DNA from: Pelagibacterium halotolerans B2
GTDB taxonomy: Bacteria > Pseudomonadota > Alphaproteobacteria > Rhizobiales > Devosiaceae
Direction: 5' to 3'
DNA length: 64,000 nucleotides
Assembly: GCF_000230555.1 (NCBI RefSeq)
Contig: NC_016078.1
Location: 2,418,001-2,482,000, forward strand
Under the pieces are notes generated by a model, which was given only the letters and a program-made list of their open reading frames with translations, was not told the origin of the DNA and ran no database searches. The position numbers and the translations under genes were made by a program. Shown piece by piece: positions 54,500 through 62,948 of the stretch; position 1 is the first letter of the stretch, and the number at the start of each line of letters is the position of its first letter.

Positions 54500-56335
54500 C
54501 TATCCCGCCAGCGCCTCGTCATTGAGACGGAACTGGAGCTTGGCCAACTCGGCGTAGCGCCCGCCCTTCTTGACCAGTTGATCGTGCGTGCCTTCGTCGA
54601 TCAACTGCCCCTTTTCGAGCACCAGAATACGATCCGCATTACGGATGGTGGCCAGCCTGTGGGCTATGACCAGAGTGGTACGCCCTTCCATCAACCGCTC
54701 AAGGGCCTTTTGGACAAGGTGTTCGCTCTGCGCATCGAGTGCGCTGGTCGCCTCGTCGAGCAGCAGGATCGGGGCATCCTTGAGCAGCGCACGGGCAATC
54801 GCCACCCGCTGCTTCTGCCCGCCCGACAGCATGACACCACGCTCGCCCACAAGCGTATCGAACCCTTGCGGAAGATCTTTGACGAACCCGGTCACCAGCG
54901 CGGCATCGGCTGCAGCGCGGACTTCAACCATGCTCGCATCGGGCTTGGCAAAGCGGATGTTGTCGGCGATCGAACCGGCAAAGATCACCGGTTCCTGATC
55001 GACCGAGGCGAACCGCTGGCGCAGATCGGCAGGGTCGGCATCGCGCACATCGATACCGTCGACAGCGATGGTGCCGGAATTGACGTCATAGAAGCGTTGC
55101 AGGAGCGCAAATACCGTCGATTTTCCGGCCCCCGAGGCACCGACAAGCGCGACGGTTTCGCCCGGTTCCACCGCAAAACTGAGCCCCGAGAGGATCGGCG
55201 CATCGTCGCGCGTCATATAGGAGAAATCAACGTCCTCGAAGGCCACCTTGCCCAGCGGCGGGACCGGCATGGCGACGGGGTCGGACCGGACGGGAAGTTT
55301 CGAGCGCGTATCGAGCAATTCGATCAGCCGCTCGGTGGCGCCCGATACCTGCTGCAGAGTGCCGAACAGGTCGCTCATATTGGTGAGCGCGCTGGTCGCG
55401 ATCACCGCATAGATGGCGAACTGAACGACCTCACCCACGCTGATCATGCCCGCAAATACCGCCTGACTGCCCAGCCAGACCAGCACCACAAGGGCCGACA
55501 TGGTGACAAACATCACGATACCGATAAGCAGCGAGCGCGTCAGCAGCCGCTTGAGCTCGGCCCGGTAGGTGGTTTCGGCATAGCCCTGAAAGAGCTGTTG
55601 CTGGCTTTCCTCCTGCACGAAGGACTTGACGGTTTTGACCGAGGAGAGCGTCTCTGTGACCATCGCCGAAAGATCGGCGAGCGTATCCTGGGTCACCCGC
55701 GAAACATTCTTCATCCGCCGGCCCATGGCAACAAGCGGAAAAACGATGATGGGGATGACGACGATGACCCCCAGCGCGAGCTGGAAATTGGTCAGAAACA
55801 TCATGAACAGCGCGCCGACCATCAGGATCAGCGAGCGCAACGCCAGCGATGCGGACGAGCCCACCGCGCTACGGATCACTGCAACGTCGGCATTGAGACG
55901 CGAGGTCAACTCGCCCACCCGGTTGACGTCGAAAAACGTCGCATCGAGGGTGAGCAGATGGTTGAAGACGTCCTGGCGCAGATCGGCGATCACCCGCTCG
56001 CCGATCACCGAGATCAGATAGAACCGCGCGCCGGCCGAAACGGCCATCACCGCGCCGATGACGATGATCAGCCAGGCATAAGAGGAAACGATCTCGAAAT
56101 TCTCGGTAACGAACCCTTCGTCGATGAAGCTGCCGGCAAAATAGGGAATCGAGAGCGAGGCAATCGCCGCGATCAGGAGAAAGGCCAGCGTCAGCACGAG
56201 CCGCAGCGGGTAACGCATGAGATATGGCATCAGCCGGCTCAATGGCCTCAGCGAGGACGCCTGGGCGCCGGCCTTGAGGCGCGGCACTTCGCTTTCGGCA
56301 TCGGTTGGAGCGGGATTGGCAGCGGTTTCCGACAT
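54500..56335 (-). CDS. ABC exporter, fused permease and ATPase (MsbA-like)
   Basis: A 611-residue half-transporter that should act as a homodimer. Six helices lie between about residues 35 and 330, and a cytoplasmic ATPase domain follows, with Walker A GASGAGKST near residue 403, the signature LSGGQKQRVAIARALL near residue 505 and Walker B ILLLDEATSALD. Members of this group export lipids or drugs. The substrate is not evident from the sequence or from the neighbours. It is convergent with the OmpA-like gene and divergent from rpmE. Confidence 0.93.
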   Translation of the reverse strand: MSETAANPAPTDAESEVPRLKAGAQASSLRPLSRLMPYLMRYPLRLVLTLAFLLIAAIASLSIPYFAGSFIDEGFVTENFEIVSSYAWLIIVIGAVMAVSAGARFYLISVIGERVIADLRQDVFNHLLTLDATFFDVNRVGELTSRLNADVAVIRSAVGSSASLALRSLILMVGALFMMFLTNFQLALGVIVVIPIIVFPLVAMGRRMKNVSRVTQDTLADLSAMVTETLSSVKTVKSFVQEESQQQLFQGYAETTYRAELKRLLTRSLLIGIVMFVTMSALVVLVWLGSQAVFAGMISVGEVVQFAIYAVIATSALTNMSDLFGTLQQVSGATERLIELLDTRSKLPVRSDPVAMPVPPLGKVAFEDVDFSYMTRDDAPILSGLSFAVEPGETVALVGASGAGKSTVFALLQRFYDVNSGTIAVDGIDVRDADPADLRQRFASVDQEPVIFAGSIADNIRFAKPDASMVEVRAAADAALVTGFVKDLPQGFDTLVGERGVMLSGGQKQRVAIARALLKDAPILLLDEATSALDAQSEHLVQKALERLMEGRTTLVIAHRLATIRNADRILVLEKGQLIDEGTHDQLVKKGGRYAELAKLQFRLNDEALAG

Positions 56336-56519
56336 ATCGGGCTATTCCTGTTTGCGCCTAGATAGTCCCTGACTGCCCCGGGGGCAAGTTTGCATCCGGT
56401 TTCCCGCCCGCATACCGCCCCTTGCGCTGTGCCGCCGCTTTCTGTAAAAGGCCGCCAACGAATTTGCGAGACGTTTCGTCCGGGCGCGGTAGCGCCCGTT
56501 TGATTTAGGGCCCGATCCA

Positions 56520-56744
56520 ATGAAAAAAGACATCCACCCCGACTACCATTTCATCACCGTGGCGATGACCGACGGGACCGAATACAAGACCCGTTCCACC
56601 TACGGCAAGGAAGGCGACAAGCTGACCCTCGACATCGACCCAACGACCCACCCGGCCTGGACCGGCGGTCAGGGCAAGCTCGTCGACCGTGGCGGTCGCG
56701 TGTCGCGCTTCAAGGAAAAGTTCAAGGGCATCCTGGGTTCGTAA
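56520..56744 (+). CDS. rpmE: 50S ribosomal protein L31
   Basis: L31 helps to bridge the two ribosomal subunits. The 74-residue protein starts [19 protein letters not shown] and ends [13 protein letters not shown], the alphaproteobacterial form without the zinc-binding cysteines of type A L31. A strong bidirectional terminator follows, shared with the convergent rcdA gene. Confidence 0.97.
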   Translation: MKKDIHPDYHFITVAMTDGTEYKTRSTYGKEGDKLTLDIDPTTHPAWTGGQGKLVDRGGRVSRFKEKFKGILGS

Positions 56745-56763
56745 GACCCAAGGCCCCGACAAT

Positions 56764-56795
56764 AAAAAAGCCCGGCCATTGCGCCGGGCTTTTTT
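56764..56795. terminator. Bidirectional terminator between rpmE and rcdA
   Basis: AAAAAAGCCCGGC and GCCGGGCTTTTTT are exact reverse complements around a six-base loop, giving T tracts in both directions. Confidence 0.95.
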
Positions 56796-56817
56796 ATCTC
56801 TGTCTATCGGGCACAGA

Positions 56818-57342
56818 TCAGAGCCCGCCAAACGCTGCCTTGAGACGGTCCATCTGGGCCGACAGGGCATTTTCCCCTTCCGGCTCGGCAGGCAGTTCCT
56901 CACCGCGTTCGATGCGGTCGAATTTCACCACACGCTCGAACAGACGGTCGCCCTTGGCGATATAGGCCTTCATGGTGTCGGGAATCTCGTCCCAGCCCGG
57001 ACCACCCCGATCCGATGGCAATGCCGAGAACTTGACCTTGGATTTTTCGCTGCGCGCCTGCACGGGTGAAATCTCGCCCTCGTTGACGGCGCGCTGCAGC
57101 AACAGCCACGAGGCGAGCTGCATCAGCCGCGTGGTGAGCCGCATGCTCTCGGTGGCATAGATGAAGGCCCCATCGCGGCCGAGCGCCTTGCTCTCGCCCC
57201 GCCCCTCGCCGTCGAGATAAGCCGCGACCTCCTCGATCAGGCCCATGCCCTCACGATAGAGCAGGTCGAACCCTCCCGAGGCCAGAAGCCTGGGCGTCAA
57301 TGCGACGGCATCGCTGGGGGACCTCATCTCGTCCACGGGCAC
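56818..57342 (-). CDS. rcdA: RcdA-family protein (DUF1465), regulator of CtrA degradation
   Basis: RcdA is an adaptor that helps to deliver the cell-cycle regulator CtrA to ClpXP in Caulobacter. The 174-residue protein has the conserved region FDLLYREGMGLIEEVAAYLDG and ESMRLTTRLMQLASWLLLQRAV, diagnostic of the DUF1465/RcdA helical bundle, and then a charged variable tail. The ATG at 57342 has no strong ribosome site. Upstream, a hairpin terminator and several TTAAC sites lie in a 369 bp gap. Confidence 0.92.
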   Translation of the reverse strand: MPVDEMRSPSDAVALTPRLLASGGFDLLYREGMGLIEEVAAYLDGEGRGESKALGRDGAFIYATESMRLTTRLMQLASWLLLQRAVNEGEISPVQARSEKSKVKFSALPSDRGGPGWDEIPDTMKAYIAKGDRLFERVVKFDRIERGEELPAEPEGENALSAQMDRLKAAFGGL

Positions 57343-57465
57343 TCCTCGATCACTACGGATTCTTCAGGCGCAGTCTAGGCGCTTTCGGCCATCCCGTCAT
57401 TATGGACTGCCAAGGAGTTGCAACTAGCCTTAACGCAATTTGGTTCCGGCGCGCCCTACCCCCAG

Positions 57466-57497
57466 AAAAGAAAAAAGAGCCGTCAAGCGAACGGCTC
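57466..57497 (-). terminator. Minus-strand terminator upstream of rcdA
   Basis: GAGCCGT and ACGGCTC pair over 7 bp with a seven-base loop, followed on the minus strand by TTTTTTCTTTTC. It lies 135 bp before rcdA and no coding gene ends here, so it marks the end of a small RNA or an attenuator in the rcdA leader. Confidence 0.75.
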
Positions 57498-57666
57498 TCG
57501 AAAGTTAACAGGGAGGCGTCAAACAGAGGGAAGGAACCGCTCTGAAAAACTCCAGCGCAAACTGGATAAGCAAAACCTAAACCGGACGCGTAAAAATTTC
57601 CTTAACGAGACTCGCTTTTTTAACCTTACCGGCAAGTGACCACCAATTGTGACCCACGCGAACCAC

Positions 57667-57695
57667 TTGACGCCGCGCAGCAACACCCTTACATG
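57667..57695 (+). promoter_or_regulatory. Likely promoter of the GntR-ABC operon
   Basis: TTGACG and TACATG are separated by 17 bp. The predicted start of transcription falls about 10 bases before the GntR start codon, inside a palindrome, so the leader would be very short. Confidence 0.5.
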
Positions 57696-57696
57696 G

Positions 57697-57716
57697 TTCA
57701 TTACTTAACTAATGAA
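57697..57716. promoter_or_regulatory. Palindromic operator over the GntR start codon
   Basis: TTCATTA and TAATGAA are exact inverted 7 bp arms around CTTAAC; including the centre, 18 of 20 positions are symmetric. The right arm contains the ATG of the GntR gene. It is a good candidate for autorepression by the encoded YtrA-type regulator. Confidence 0.6.
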
Positions 57717-58101
57717 GCAAAGAGGATATGTCGTGTTCGATGATGGCTCGCCCATCTACCGCCAGATAGCGGACCGCATCAAAGCCGACGTGGCCTCGGG
57801 CACGCTGGCGCCCGACAGCCAGATTATGTCCACCAATCAATATGCGGCCTTTTACGGCATCAACCCTGCCACCGCCGCCAAGGCCTTCGCCCAGCTCGTC
57901 GACGAGGGCGTGCTCTACAAGCGCCGTGGCGTCGGCATGTTCGTCTCCCCGGGCGCGCGCGAAACACTCGTCGGAGCCAGGCGCAGCCGCTATTTCGACG
58001 ACGTCCTCGGCCCGGCCTTGGCCGAGGCCCGGACCCTCGGAATTTCCGGCGACGACATTCTCGATTTTGTAAACGCCCACATCAAAAGGGACCAGCAATG
58101 A
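57712..58101 (+). CDS. GntR-family transcriptional regulator, YtrA type
   Basis: A 129-residue repressor. The winged helix-turn-helix occupies about residues 8-78 (PIYRQIADRIKADVASGTLAPD, then NQYAAFYGINPATAAKAFAQLVDEGVLYKRRGVGMFV). The C-terminal part is short, as in YtrA proteins, which control an ABC transporter encoded beside them. It overlaps the ATPase gene in ATGA and heads a three-gene operon. The palindrome over its start codon is the likely operator. Confidence 0.92.
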   Translation: MKQRGYVVFDDGSPIYRQIADRIKADVASGTLAPDSQIMSTNQYAAFYGINPATAAKAFAQLVDEGVLYKRRGVGMFVSPGARETLVGARRSRYFDDVLGPALAEARTLGISGDDILDFVNAHIKRDQQ

Positions 58102-58985
58102 CTCCCACGCTCTCCATCAGAGGCCTCACCCAGATATTCGGTGAAACCACGGCTCTGGACGATCTGACCCTGACCCTGGAAACACCCGGCATCCACGGGC
58201 TGCTCGGCCGCAACGGTTCGGGCAAGACCACGCTGATGTCGATCATTGCCGGGCTTCGCAGGCCGACGAGCGGCACAGCAAGTCTCAATGGCATGTCCGT
58301 TTACGAGAACTATCAGGCGACCACCGAAATCTGCATCATCAGGGAGAGCGGCGATACAACCGCCGAGTGGAGCGAAACCATTACCGAAGCCTTTGCGCTG
58401 GCCAGCGATATGCGCCCCTATTGGGACCCCGACTATGCAAAACGCCTGCTCGACCTGTTCGAATTGAGCGAAAAGATGAAGGTTGCTTCTCTCTCGCGCG
58501 GCAAGCGCGCCCAACTTGCCTGCACGCTTGGACTGGCCGCCCGCGCACCGCTCACCCTGTTCGATGAAGCCTATCTGGGCATGGATCCCCCCAGCCGCTA
58601 CGCCTTTTATGACGCATTGCTGGAAGACTTCATGGCCAATCCCCGGCTGATCGTGCTCTCGAGCCATCACATCGAGGAAGTGGCGCGCCTGTTCGAGGAA
58701 ATCGTCATCATCGATTCCGGCCGCCTTGTCCTGCACGAGACCGCGGACCGGCTGCGCGGCCGGGGCATAAGCCTCACCGGCGCGGCAACCACCGTCGACG
58801 CCCTGGCCACCGGAGCAAGGCTGCTGAGCGAAAAAAGCCTCGGGCCGACCAAATCGGTCGCGCTTTACGACGCCCCTCAAAGCCTTGTTGCAGACGCAAG
58901 GCGGGCCGGGGTGGAAGTCGGCACATTGCCCATTCAGGACATCTTCGTCCACCTGACCGGAAAATCGGAAAGGACCGCCCCATGA
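58098..58985 (+). CDS. ABC transporter ATPase of the GntR-linked module
   Basis: A 295-residue ATPase. Walker A is GRNGSGKTTLMS near residue 39, the signature is the degenerate LSRGKRAQLACTLGLAA near residue 135, Walker B is LTLFDEAYLGMD, and the switch histidine lies in VLSSHHIEEVARLF. Such ATPases work with membrane subunits in export or envelope-stress functions. It starts in ATGA overlap with the GntR gene and ends in ATGA overlap with the membrane gene, so the three are strictly coupled. Confidence 0.93.
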   Translation: MTPTLSIRGLTQIFGETTALDDLTLTLETPGIHGLLGRNGSGKTTLMSIIAGLRRPTSGTASLNGMSVYENYQATTEICIIRESGDTTAEWSETITEAFALASDMRPYWDPDYAKRLLDLFELSEKMKVASLSRGKRAQLACTLGLAARAPLTLFDEAYLGMDPPSRYAFYDALLEDFMANPRLIVLSSHHIEEVARLFEEIVIIDSGRLVLHETADRLRGRGISLTGAATTVDALATGARLLSEKSLGPTKSVALYDAPQSLVADARRAGVEVGTLPIQDIFVHLTGKSERTAP

Positions 58986-59719
58986 CATCCGCTTCCCTTC
59001 CCCGCAGCGAGCCGCTGATCCCGCGCCGGCTGCTATCGGACCAGGCGATCTTCGCTCTCATGGTGTGGGCCGGATTTTCGCTGTTTATCTTTGCTTTGAC
59101 CTTTGCCGTTTCGCTGGTGCGCGATATCGAGGTGAGCGGCTGGAACCTCGCCGGCCAGCCGGCCCGCTGGTTCGGCTTCGCCATCGGCATCTATGTCGGC
59201 TACTCACTGTTTCCGCTTTACGTGACCCATGGCGGCACGAGAAAAGGCTTTTCCGCACAGGCTCTCAGCTTCGCGCTCGCCTATGGCGGACTGCTCGGCC
59301 TGCTGTTTACGCTCACCTTTCCCATCGAAGCCGGCTATTATGCCCTCATGGGTTGGCCGCAGGCCCTGCACGGAACCGAGCTTTATGCCCAAGCGCTCGA
59401 CCTGCCCGTCGTGCTGGTTCAATGGGTGCTCATCATGGTGCTCTGGGTCCTGGGTGGCATCTTCATGGGTGCCACATGGTACCGCGGCCCGATCGAGGGC
59501 ACGCTTGCCATCATCTTTGGCATCGTCCTTGTCGGCCTGTCGGGCATGGCCATCGGCACCGGCGACGGGCCGTTCGAATGGGCCTATCGTCAGGTGCTGG
59601 GCAGCGACCGCCCCGGGCCATTTGAAGCAATCGTGCTGCATCTTGCGGCAATCGCCGTTCTGGGCCTTTTCACATGGGCCGCGTTCAGGAATGCCCCGAT
59701 CCACAACAAATCGGAATGA
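58982..59719 (+). CDS. Membrane subunit of the GntR-linked ABC module
   Basis: A 245-residue inner-membrane protein with six predicted helices (about residues 20-45, 60-80, 95-118, 140-165, 172-192 and 212-235). It shows little sequence similarity that I can recognise beyond the ABC-2 type layout, but its coupling to the ATPase gene makes it the likely permease. The substrate is unknown; antibiotic or envelope-stress export is typical of YtrA-controlled modules. Confidence 0.82.
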   Translation: MTSASLPRSEPLIPRRLLSDQAIFALMVWAGFSLFIFALTFAVSLVRDIEVSGWNLAGQPARWFGFAIGIYVGYSLFPLYVTHGGTRKGFSAQALSFALAYGGLLGLLFTLTFPIEAGYYALMGWPQALHGTELYAQALDLPVVLVQWVLIMVLWVLGGIFMGATWYRGPIEGTLAIIFGIVLVGLSGMAIGTGDGPFEWAYRQVLGSDRPGPFEAIVLHLAAIAVLGLFTWAAFRNAPIHNKSE

Positions 59720-59722
59720 CCC

Positions 59723-59905
59723 TCAGAACTTGAACACGGCGTCAGCCGCATTGCGGCTGGCGGTCTTGCCTTCAATAGCCGTTTCCAGACGCGCAATTTC
59801 AGCCTTCAGGATTTCGATGCGGTCCTGAAGTTCATCGACCGACAGCGTCTCGAGAGGCATGCCCACCTCATGGACCGGCATGCGGCGTACACCATCGTCT
59901 TCCAT
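59723..59905 (-). CDS. DUF1192-family small coiled-coil protein
   Basis: A 60-residue protein, MEDDGVRRMPVHEVGMPLETLS followed by a short coiled coil (VDELQDRIEILKAEIARLETAIEGK). It matches the DUF1192 family of alphaproteobacteria, function unknown. The ATG at 59905 has TGAGGAGAT upstream; longer frames reach into the divergent oxidoreductase gene. It stands back to back with that gene, a pairing often seen in related genomes. Confidence 0.85.
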   Translation of the reverse strand: MEDDGVRRMPVHEVGMPLETLSVDELQDRIEILKAEIARLETAIEGKTASRNAADAVFKF

Positions 59906-59953
59906 GCTGATCTCCTCAAATTTGCTCTTGGCCCATTCTGGCGCGCGATTAAG

Positions 59954-60982
59954 ATGGCGTCCATGACTATTCCAGACCAGATGCAAGCGATTGAAATTTC
60001 GGCGCCGGGCGGCCCCGAGGTTCTTGAACAAAAAATTGTCGCCACACCCCGACCCAAGCCAGGAGAAGTGCTGATCGCCGTCTCTGCGGCCGGGATCAAC
60101 GGTCCTGACATCTCCCAACGTCAGGGCGCCTATCCGCCCCCCGCCGACTCCTCACCGCTTCCCGGCCTCGAAGTCTCGGGCATCGTTGCGGCCCTGGGCG
60201 AAGACGAAACGCGCTTTGCGCTCGGCGACGAGGTTGTCGCGCTCTGCAATGGCGGCGGCTATGCCGCCTATGTCGCCGTTCCCGCCGGCCAGGTGCTGCC
60301 CAAGCCCAAAACCTGGTCGCACATCGAAGCGGCAACGTTGCCGGAGACCTTTTTCACGCTGCAGCAAACACTCATCGAACGGGCCGGGCTGGCAACCGGT
60401 CGGACAGTCCTCATTCATGGCGGTTCGGGTGGTATCGGCGCCAGCGCGATCCAGCTTTGCCGCCTTTTCGGCGCGACTCCGATCGCAACGGTCTCCAGCG
60501 CGCAAAAGGCCGACTACGCCCGCGCCATGGGAGCAGCCCACACTATCGACTACACCAACGAGGACTTCGTCGAACGCACAAAAGTCCTGACCGACGGGCG
60601 GGGCGCCGATATCGTCATCGACATCATCGGCAGCGAGTACGCCAACCGCAACCTCAAGGCCTGCGCCTATGGCGGCCACGTCATTCAACTGGCCATACGG
60701 GGCGGCGCGAAAGCCGAAATCAATCTCGGCCTGGTACTCATGAACGCGCTCACCCTCTCAGGATCGACCCTGCGTCCGCAGACCGCCGCAACCAAGGCCC
60801 GATTTGCCCAGGGGCTCGCCGCCAGAATATGGCCGGCCATCGAGGCAGGGAAAATCGTGCCGCCGCGCATCAGGACGTTTCCGCTCAAAAGCGCGGCCGA
60901 CGCTCACCGCGCCATGGAAGCCTCCGACCATTACGGCAAGATCGTCCTGACGATCGACAACCACACACCCGAACTGTTGTGA
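59954..60982 (+). CDS. NAD(P)H-quinone oxidoreductase, zeta-crystallin type
   Basis: A 342-residue medium-chain oxidoreductase without zinc ligands. The N-terminal part has AAGINGPDISQRQGAYPPP, the usual quinone-oxidoreductase signature, then GLEVSGIVAALG. The NADPH-binding motif is LIHGGSGGIGASAIQLCRLFG near residue 155. It resembles the PIG3/QOR group, which reduces quinones by one or two electrons. The start may be 59954 or an ATG three codons later; neither has a strong ribosome site. Confidence 0.92.
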   Translation: MASMTIPDQMQAIEISAPGGPEVLEQKIVATPRPKPGEVLIAVSAAGINGPDISQRQGAYPPPADSSPLPGLEVSGIVAALGEDETRFALGDEVVALCNGGGYAAYVAVPAGQVLPKPKTWSHIEAATLPETFFTLQQTLIERAGLATGRTVLIHGGSGGIGASAIQLCRLFGATPIATVSSAQKADYARAMGAAHTIDYTNEDFVERTKVLTDGRGADIVIDIIGSEYANRNLKACAYGGHVIQLAIRGGAKAEINLGLVLMNALTLSGSTLRPQTAATKARFAQGLAARIWPAIEAGKIVPPRIRTFPLKSAADAHRAMEASDHYGKIVLTIDNHTPELL

Positions 60983-61111
60983 CGGTTTGGCAACGGATCG
61001 GTCACGATTGCGTCAAACATCACGACCACACTTGCCAGACATCTCTCTTGCGATGATTTTGGAGCGTCCGGGGGCGCGACCGGTGTGTTCGATATCTTGA
61101 TTGAAGGCTGG

Positions 61112-61996
61112 ATGAACCAGACGACCCTGCGCCTAGTCGGCGGCCTCGTGCTTGCCTCCCTGATCCTCTATCTGCTGGTGGTGGCCGTTGCCTATACCTT
61201 CCAGCGCGAGATGGTCTTCCCCCGCCGCTTCGTAAATGCCCTGCCCTTTGCCGCCATGGTCGGCCCCGATTTCGAGCGCGTAACGCTCGAGACCGCCGAT
61301 GGTGAAAGGCTCAAGGCCTATTTCAAGCCCCCGCTCGAAGGCGCCCCGATGATCGTTGCCTTCCACGGCAATGGTAGCGTACCCGAACCCCAGGCGGTGC
61401 GATTTGGCAGCGCCCCATGGGCCGGCGCCGGCTTTGGCGTCCTTTCCTTTGCCTATCGCGGTTATCCGGGCTCGACCGGGACGCCGAGCGAAGAGGGCCT
61501 GCTGCTCGACGCCGAGGCAGCCATCGACTATGCACGCACCCATGCGCCCGGCAGCCGGCTGGTCTTTATCGGCCACTCGCTGGGAACCGGTGTCGCCGTT
61601 GCCATGTCCGAACGCTATCCCAGCCAGGCCCTTGTCCTTGAGGCACCCTTTTCATCGCTGCCCGATGTCGTTGCGGCTACGATGCCCTTCCTGCCGGGCC
61701 AGTTGGTCCGCGACACCTTCTTTTCCGCGCGGCGCATTGCGGGCAGCCAAGCCGACACCATAGTGATCGTGCATGGCGAACGCGACACGGTGGTTCCCGC
61801 CTTTCTCGGCCGTCGCCTGTTCGCGGTGGCTCCGCACGGGGTGTTCATGTCGGTGGAAGATGCCGACCATCTCAACCTGCGCGGCATGCGCGACACCGAA
61901 ATACTCGATCTGGTCATTAACGGCTATCCGCCCGAACCGACCCCGCAGAGCGAACCGGCCGGCAGTCCCGACCCGCTGGAGACCGGCGCTGTGTGA
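61112..61996 (+). CDS. Membrane-anchored alpha/beta hydrolase
   Basis: A 294-residue protein with one N-terminal helix (LVGGLVLASLILYLLVVAVAYTF) and an alpha/beta hydrolase domain like BEM46/ABHD13. The nucleophile is Ser in FIGHSLGTGVAV, the acid is Asp in VHGERDTVVP and the base is His in DADHLNLRG; the oxyanion region is FHGNG. The substrate is unknown. The ATG at 61112 with GAAGG upstream was preferred to a GTG at 61085. A short acidic Pro-rich tail follows the domain. Confidence 0.88.
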   Translation: MNQTTLRLVGGLVLASLILYLLVVAVAYTFQREMVFPRRFVNALPFAAMVGPDFERVTLETADGERLKAYFKPPLEGAPMIVAFHGNGSVPEPQAVRFGSAPWAGAGFGVLSFAYRGYPGSTGTPSEEGLLLDAEAAIDYARTHAPGSRLVFIGHSLGTGVAVAMSERYPSQALVLEAPFSSLPDVVAATMPFLPGQLVRDTFFSARRIAGSQADTIVIVHGERDTVVPAFLGRRLFAVAPHGVFMSVEDADHLNLRGMRDTEILDLVINGYPPEPTPQSEPAGSPDPLETGAV

Positions 61997-62116
61997 TTGC
62001 CGATTGCATGATCGGCGTTTGGCCCTTATATTGAGCGCCAAATTCCCCCTCATCCAAATTCGGCGAGGCGGGCGGCCTGGAGGAACACCGGGCCGCAGCA
62101 CAGGAGAGATTTACCC

Positions 62117-62842
62117 ATGGCCACACAATTGCTCATGCCCAAGGCGACCGCCGTCTGGCTGGTCGAGAACACCGGGCTGACCTTCAAGCAGATCGCCGAT
62201 TTCTGCACCCTGCATCCGCTGGAGGTCCAGGGCATCGCCGATGGCGACGTCGCCGGCGGCATTCGCGGCGTGAACCCGATTCAGAACGGACAGCTCAACC
62301 GCGAGGAGATCGCCAAGGGTGAAGCCGACGAGAACTACAGGCTGAAAATTTCCGAGCCCAAGGTCAAGGTGGCAGCACCCAAGCGCCGCGGCCCGCGCTA
62401 CACGCCGACATCGCGGCGCCACGAGCGTCCCAACGCCATCAAATGGCTGGTCCGCAACCATCCCGAACTCAAGGATGCCCAGATCATGCGGCTGGTGGGC
62501 ACCACCAAGTCCACCATCGAATCCGTGCGCGAAAACACTCACTGGAACGCCGCCAACCTGACCGCTATGGATCCGGTGACCCTCGGGCTCTGTACGCAGA
62601 TGGAACTGGACATGGAAGTGCGCAAGGCCGCGCGCACCGCCGGCATTACCGAAGATGCGCCCGAAGGGACACGTCTGATGACCGCCGAAGAAGCGCTCAA
62701 CCGCGCCCAATACGAGCCTGAAGAAGGCGAAGAGCCGGCGCACACCCCTGCCCAGGACAATTACGATGCCGAGCGCGAAGCCGAATCGGTTTTTGCCAAG
62801 CTCAAGTCCCTAAAGGGCGCCGACGCAGACGACCAGGACTGA
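62117..62842 (+). CDS. trcR: Cell cycle transcriptional regulator TrcR (DUF1013)
   Basis: A 241-residue alphaproteobacterial protein of the DUF1013 family, now named TrcR. The N-terminal half has two helix-turn-helix-like segments (MPKATAVWLVENTGLTFKQIADFC and PNAIKWLVRNHPELKDAQIMRLVGTTKSTIESVR), consistent with DNA binding, and the C-terminus is acidic and helical. AGGAGAG lies nine bases before the ATG. A very strong terminator follows the gene, which stands alone. Confidence 0.92.
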   Translation: MATQLLMPKATAVWLVENTGLTFKQIADFCTLHPLEVQGIADGDVAGGIRGVNPIQNGQLNREEIAKGEADENYRLKISEPKVKVAAPKRRGPRYTPTSRRHERPNAIKWLVRNHPELKDAQIMRLVGTTKSTIESVRENTHWNAANLTAMDPVTLGLCTQMELDMEVRKAARTAGITEDAPEGTRLMTAEEALNRAQYEPEEGEEPAHTPAQDNYDAEREAESVFAKLKSLKGADADDQD

Positions 62843-62858
62843 AGGTCCCGCTTTGGTT

Positions 62859-62899
62859 AGCGAAATGGCCCGTTGCCCAGCGCAGCGGGCCGTTTCGCT
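62859..62899 (+). terminator. Terminator after trcR
   Basis: AGCGAAATGGCCCG pairs with CGGGCCGTTTCGCT with one mismatch over 14 positions, followed by TTTAA. Confidence 0.9.
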
Positions 62900-62948
62900 T
62901 TAACCCGCGACAACGCACTCGCTATCCCGGACTTGACATCGAGGGCAT

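Larger units (their letters stand above)
57343..57711. other. Intergenic region between rcdA and the GntR gene
   Basis: 369 bp, more AT-rich than the surroundings. It holds a minus-strand terminator (57471-57497), five TTAAC sequences (57430, 57505, 57602, 57620, 57705) that resemble CtrA half-sites, and the GntR promoter. The basic 60-codon frame at 57519-57701 is not convincing as a gene. Confidence 0.6.

Noticed and set aside
57519..57701. Minus-strand 60-codon basic protein upstream of rcdA
   Set aside because: Its start lies in the GntR operator, no ribosome site is seen, and the composition is that of random sequence.
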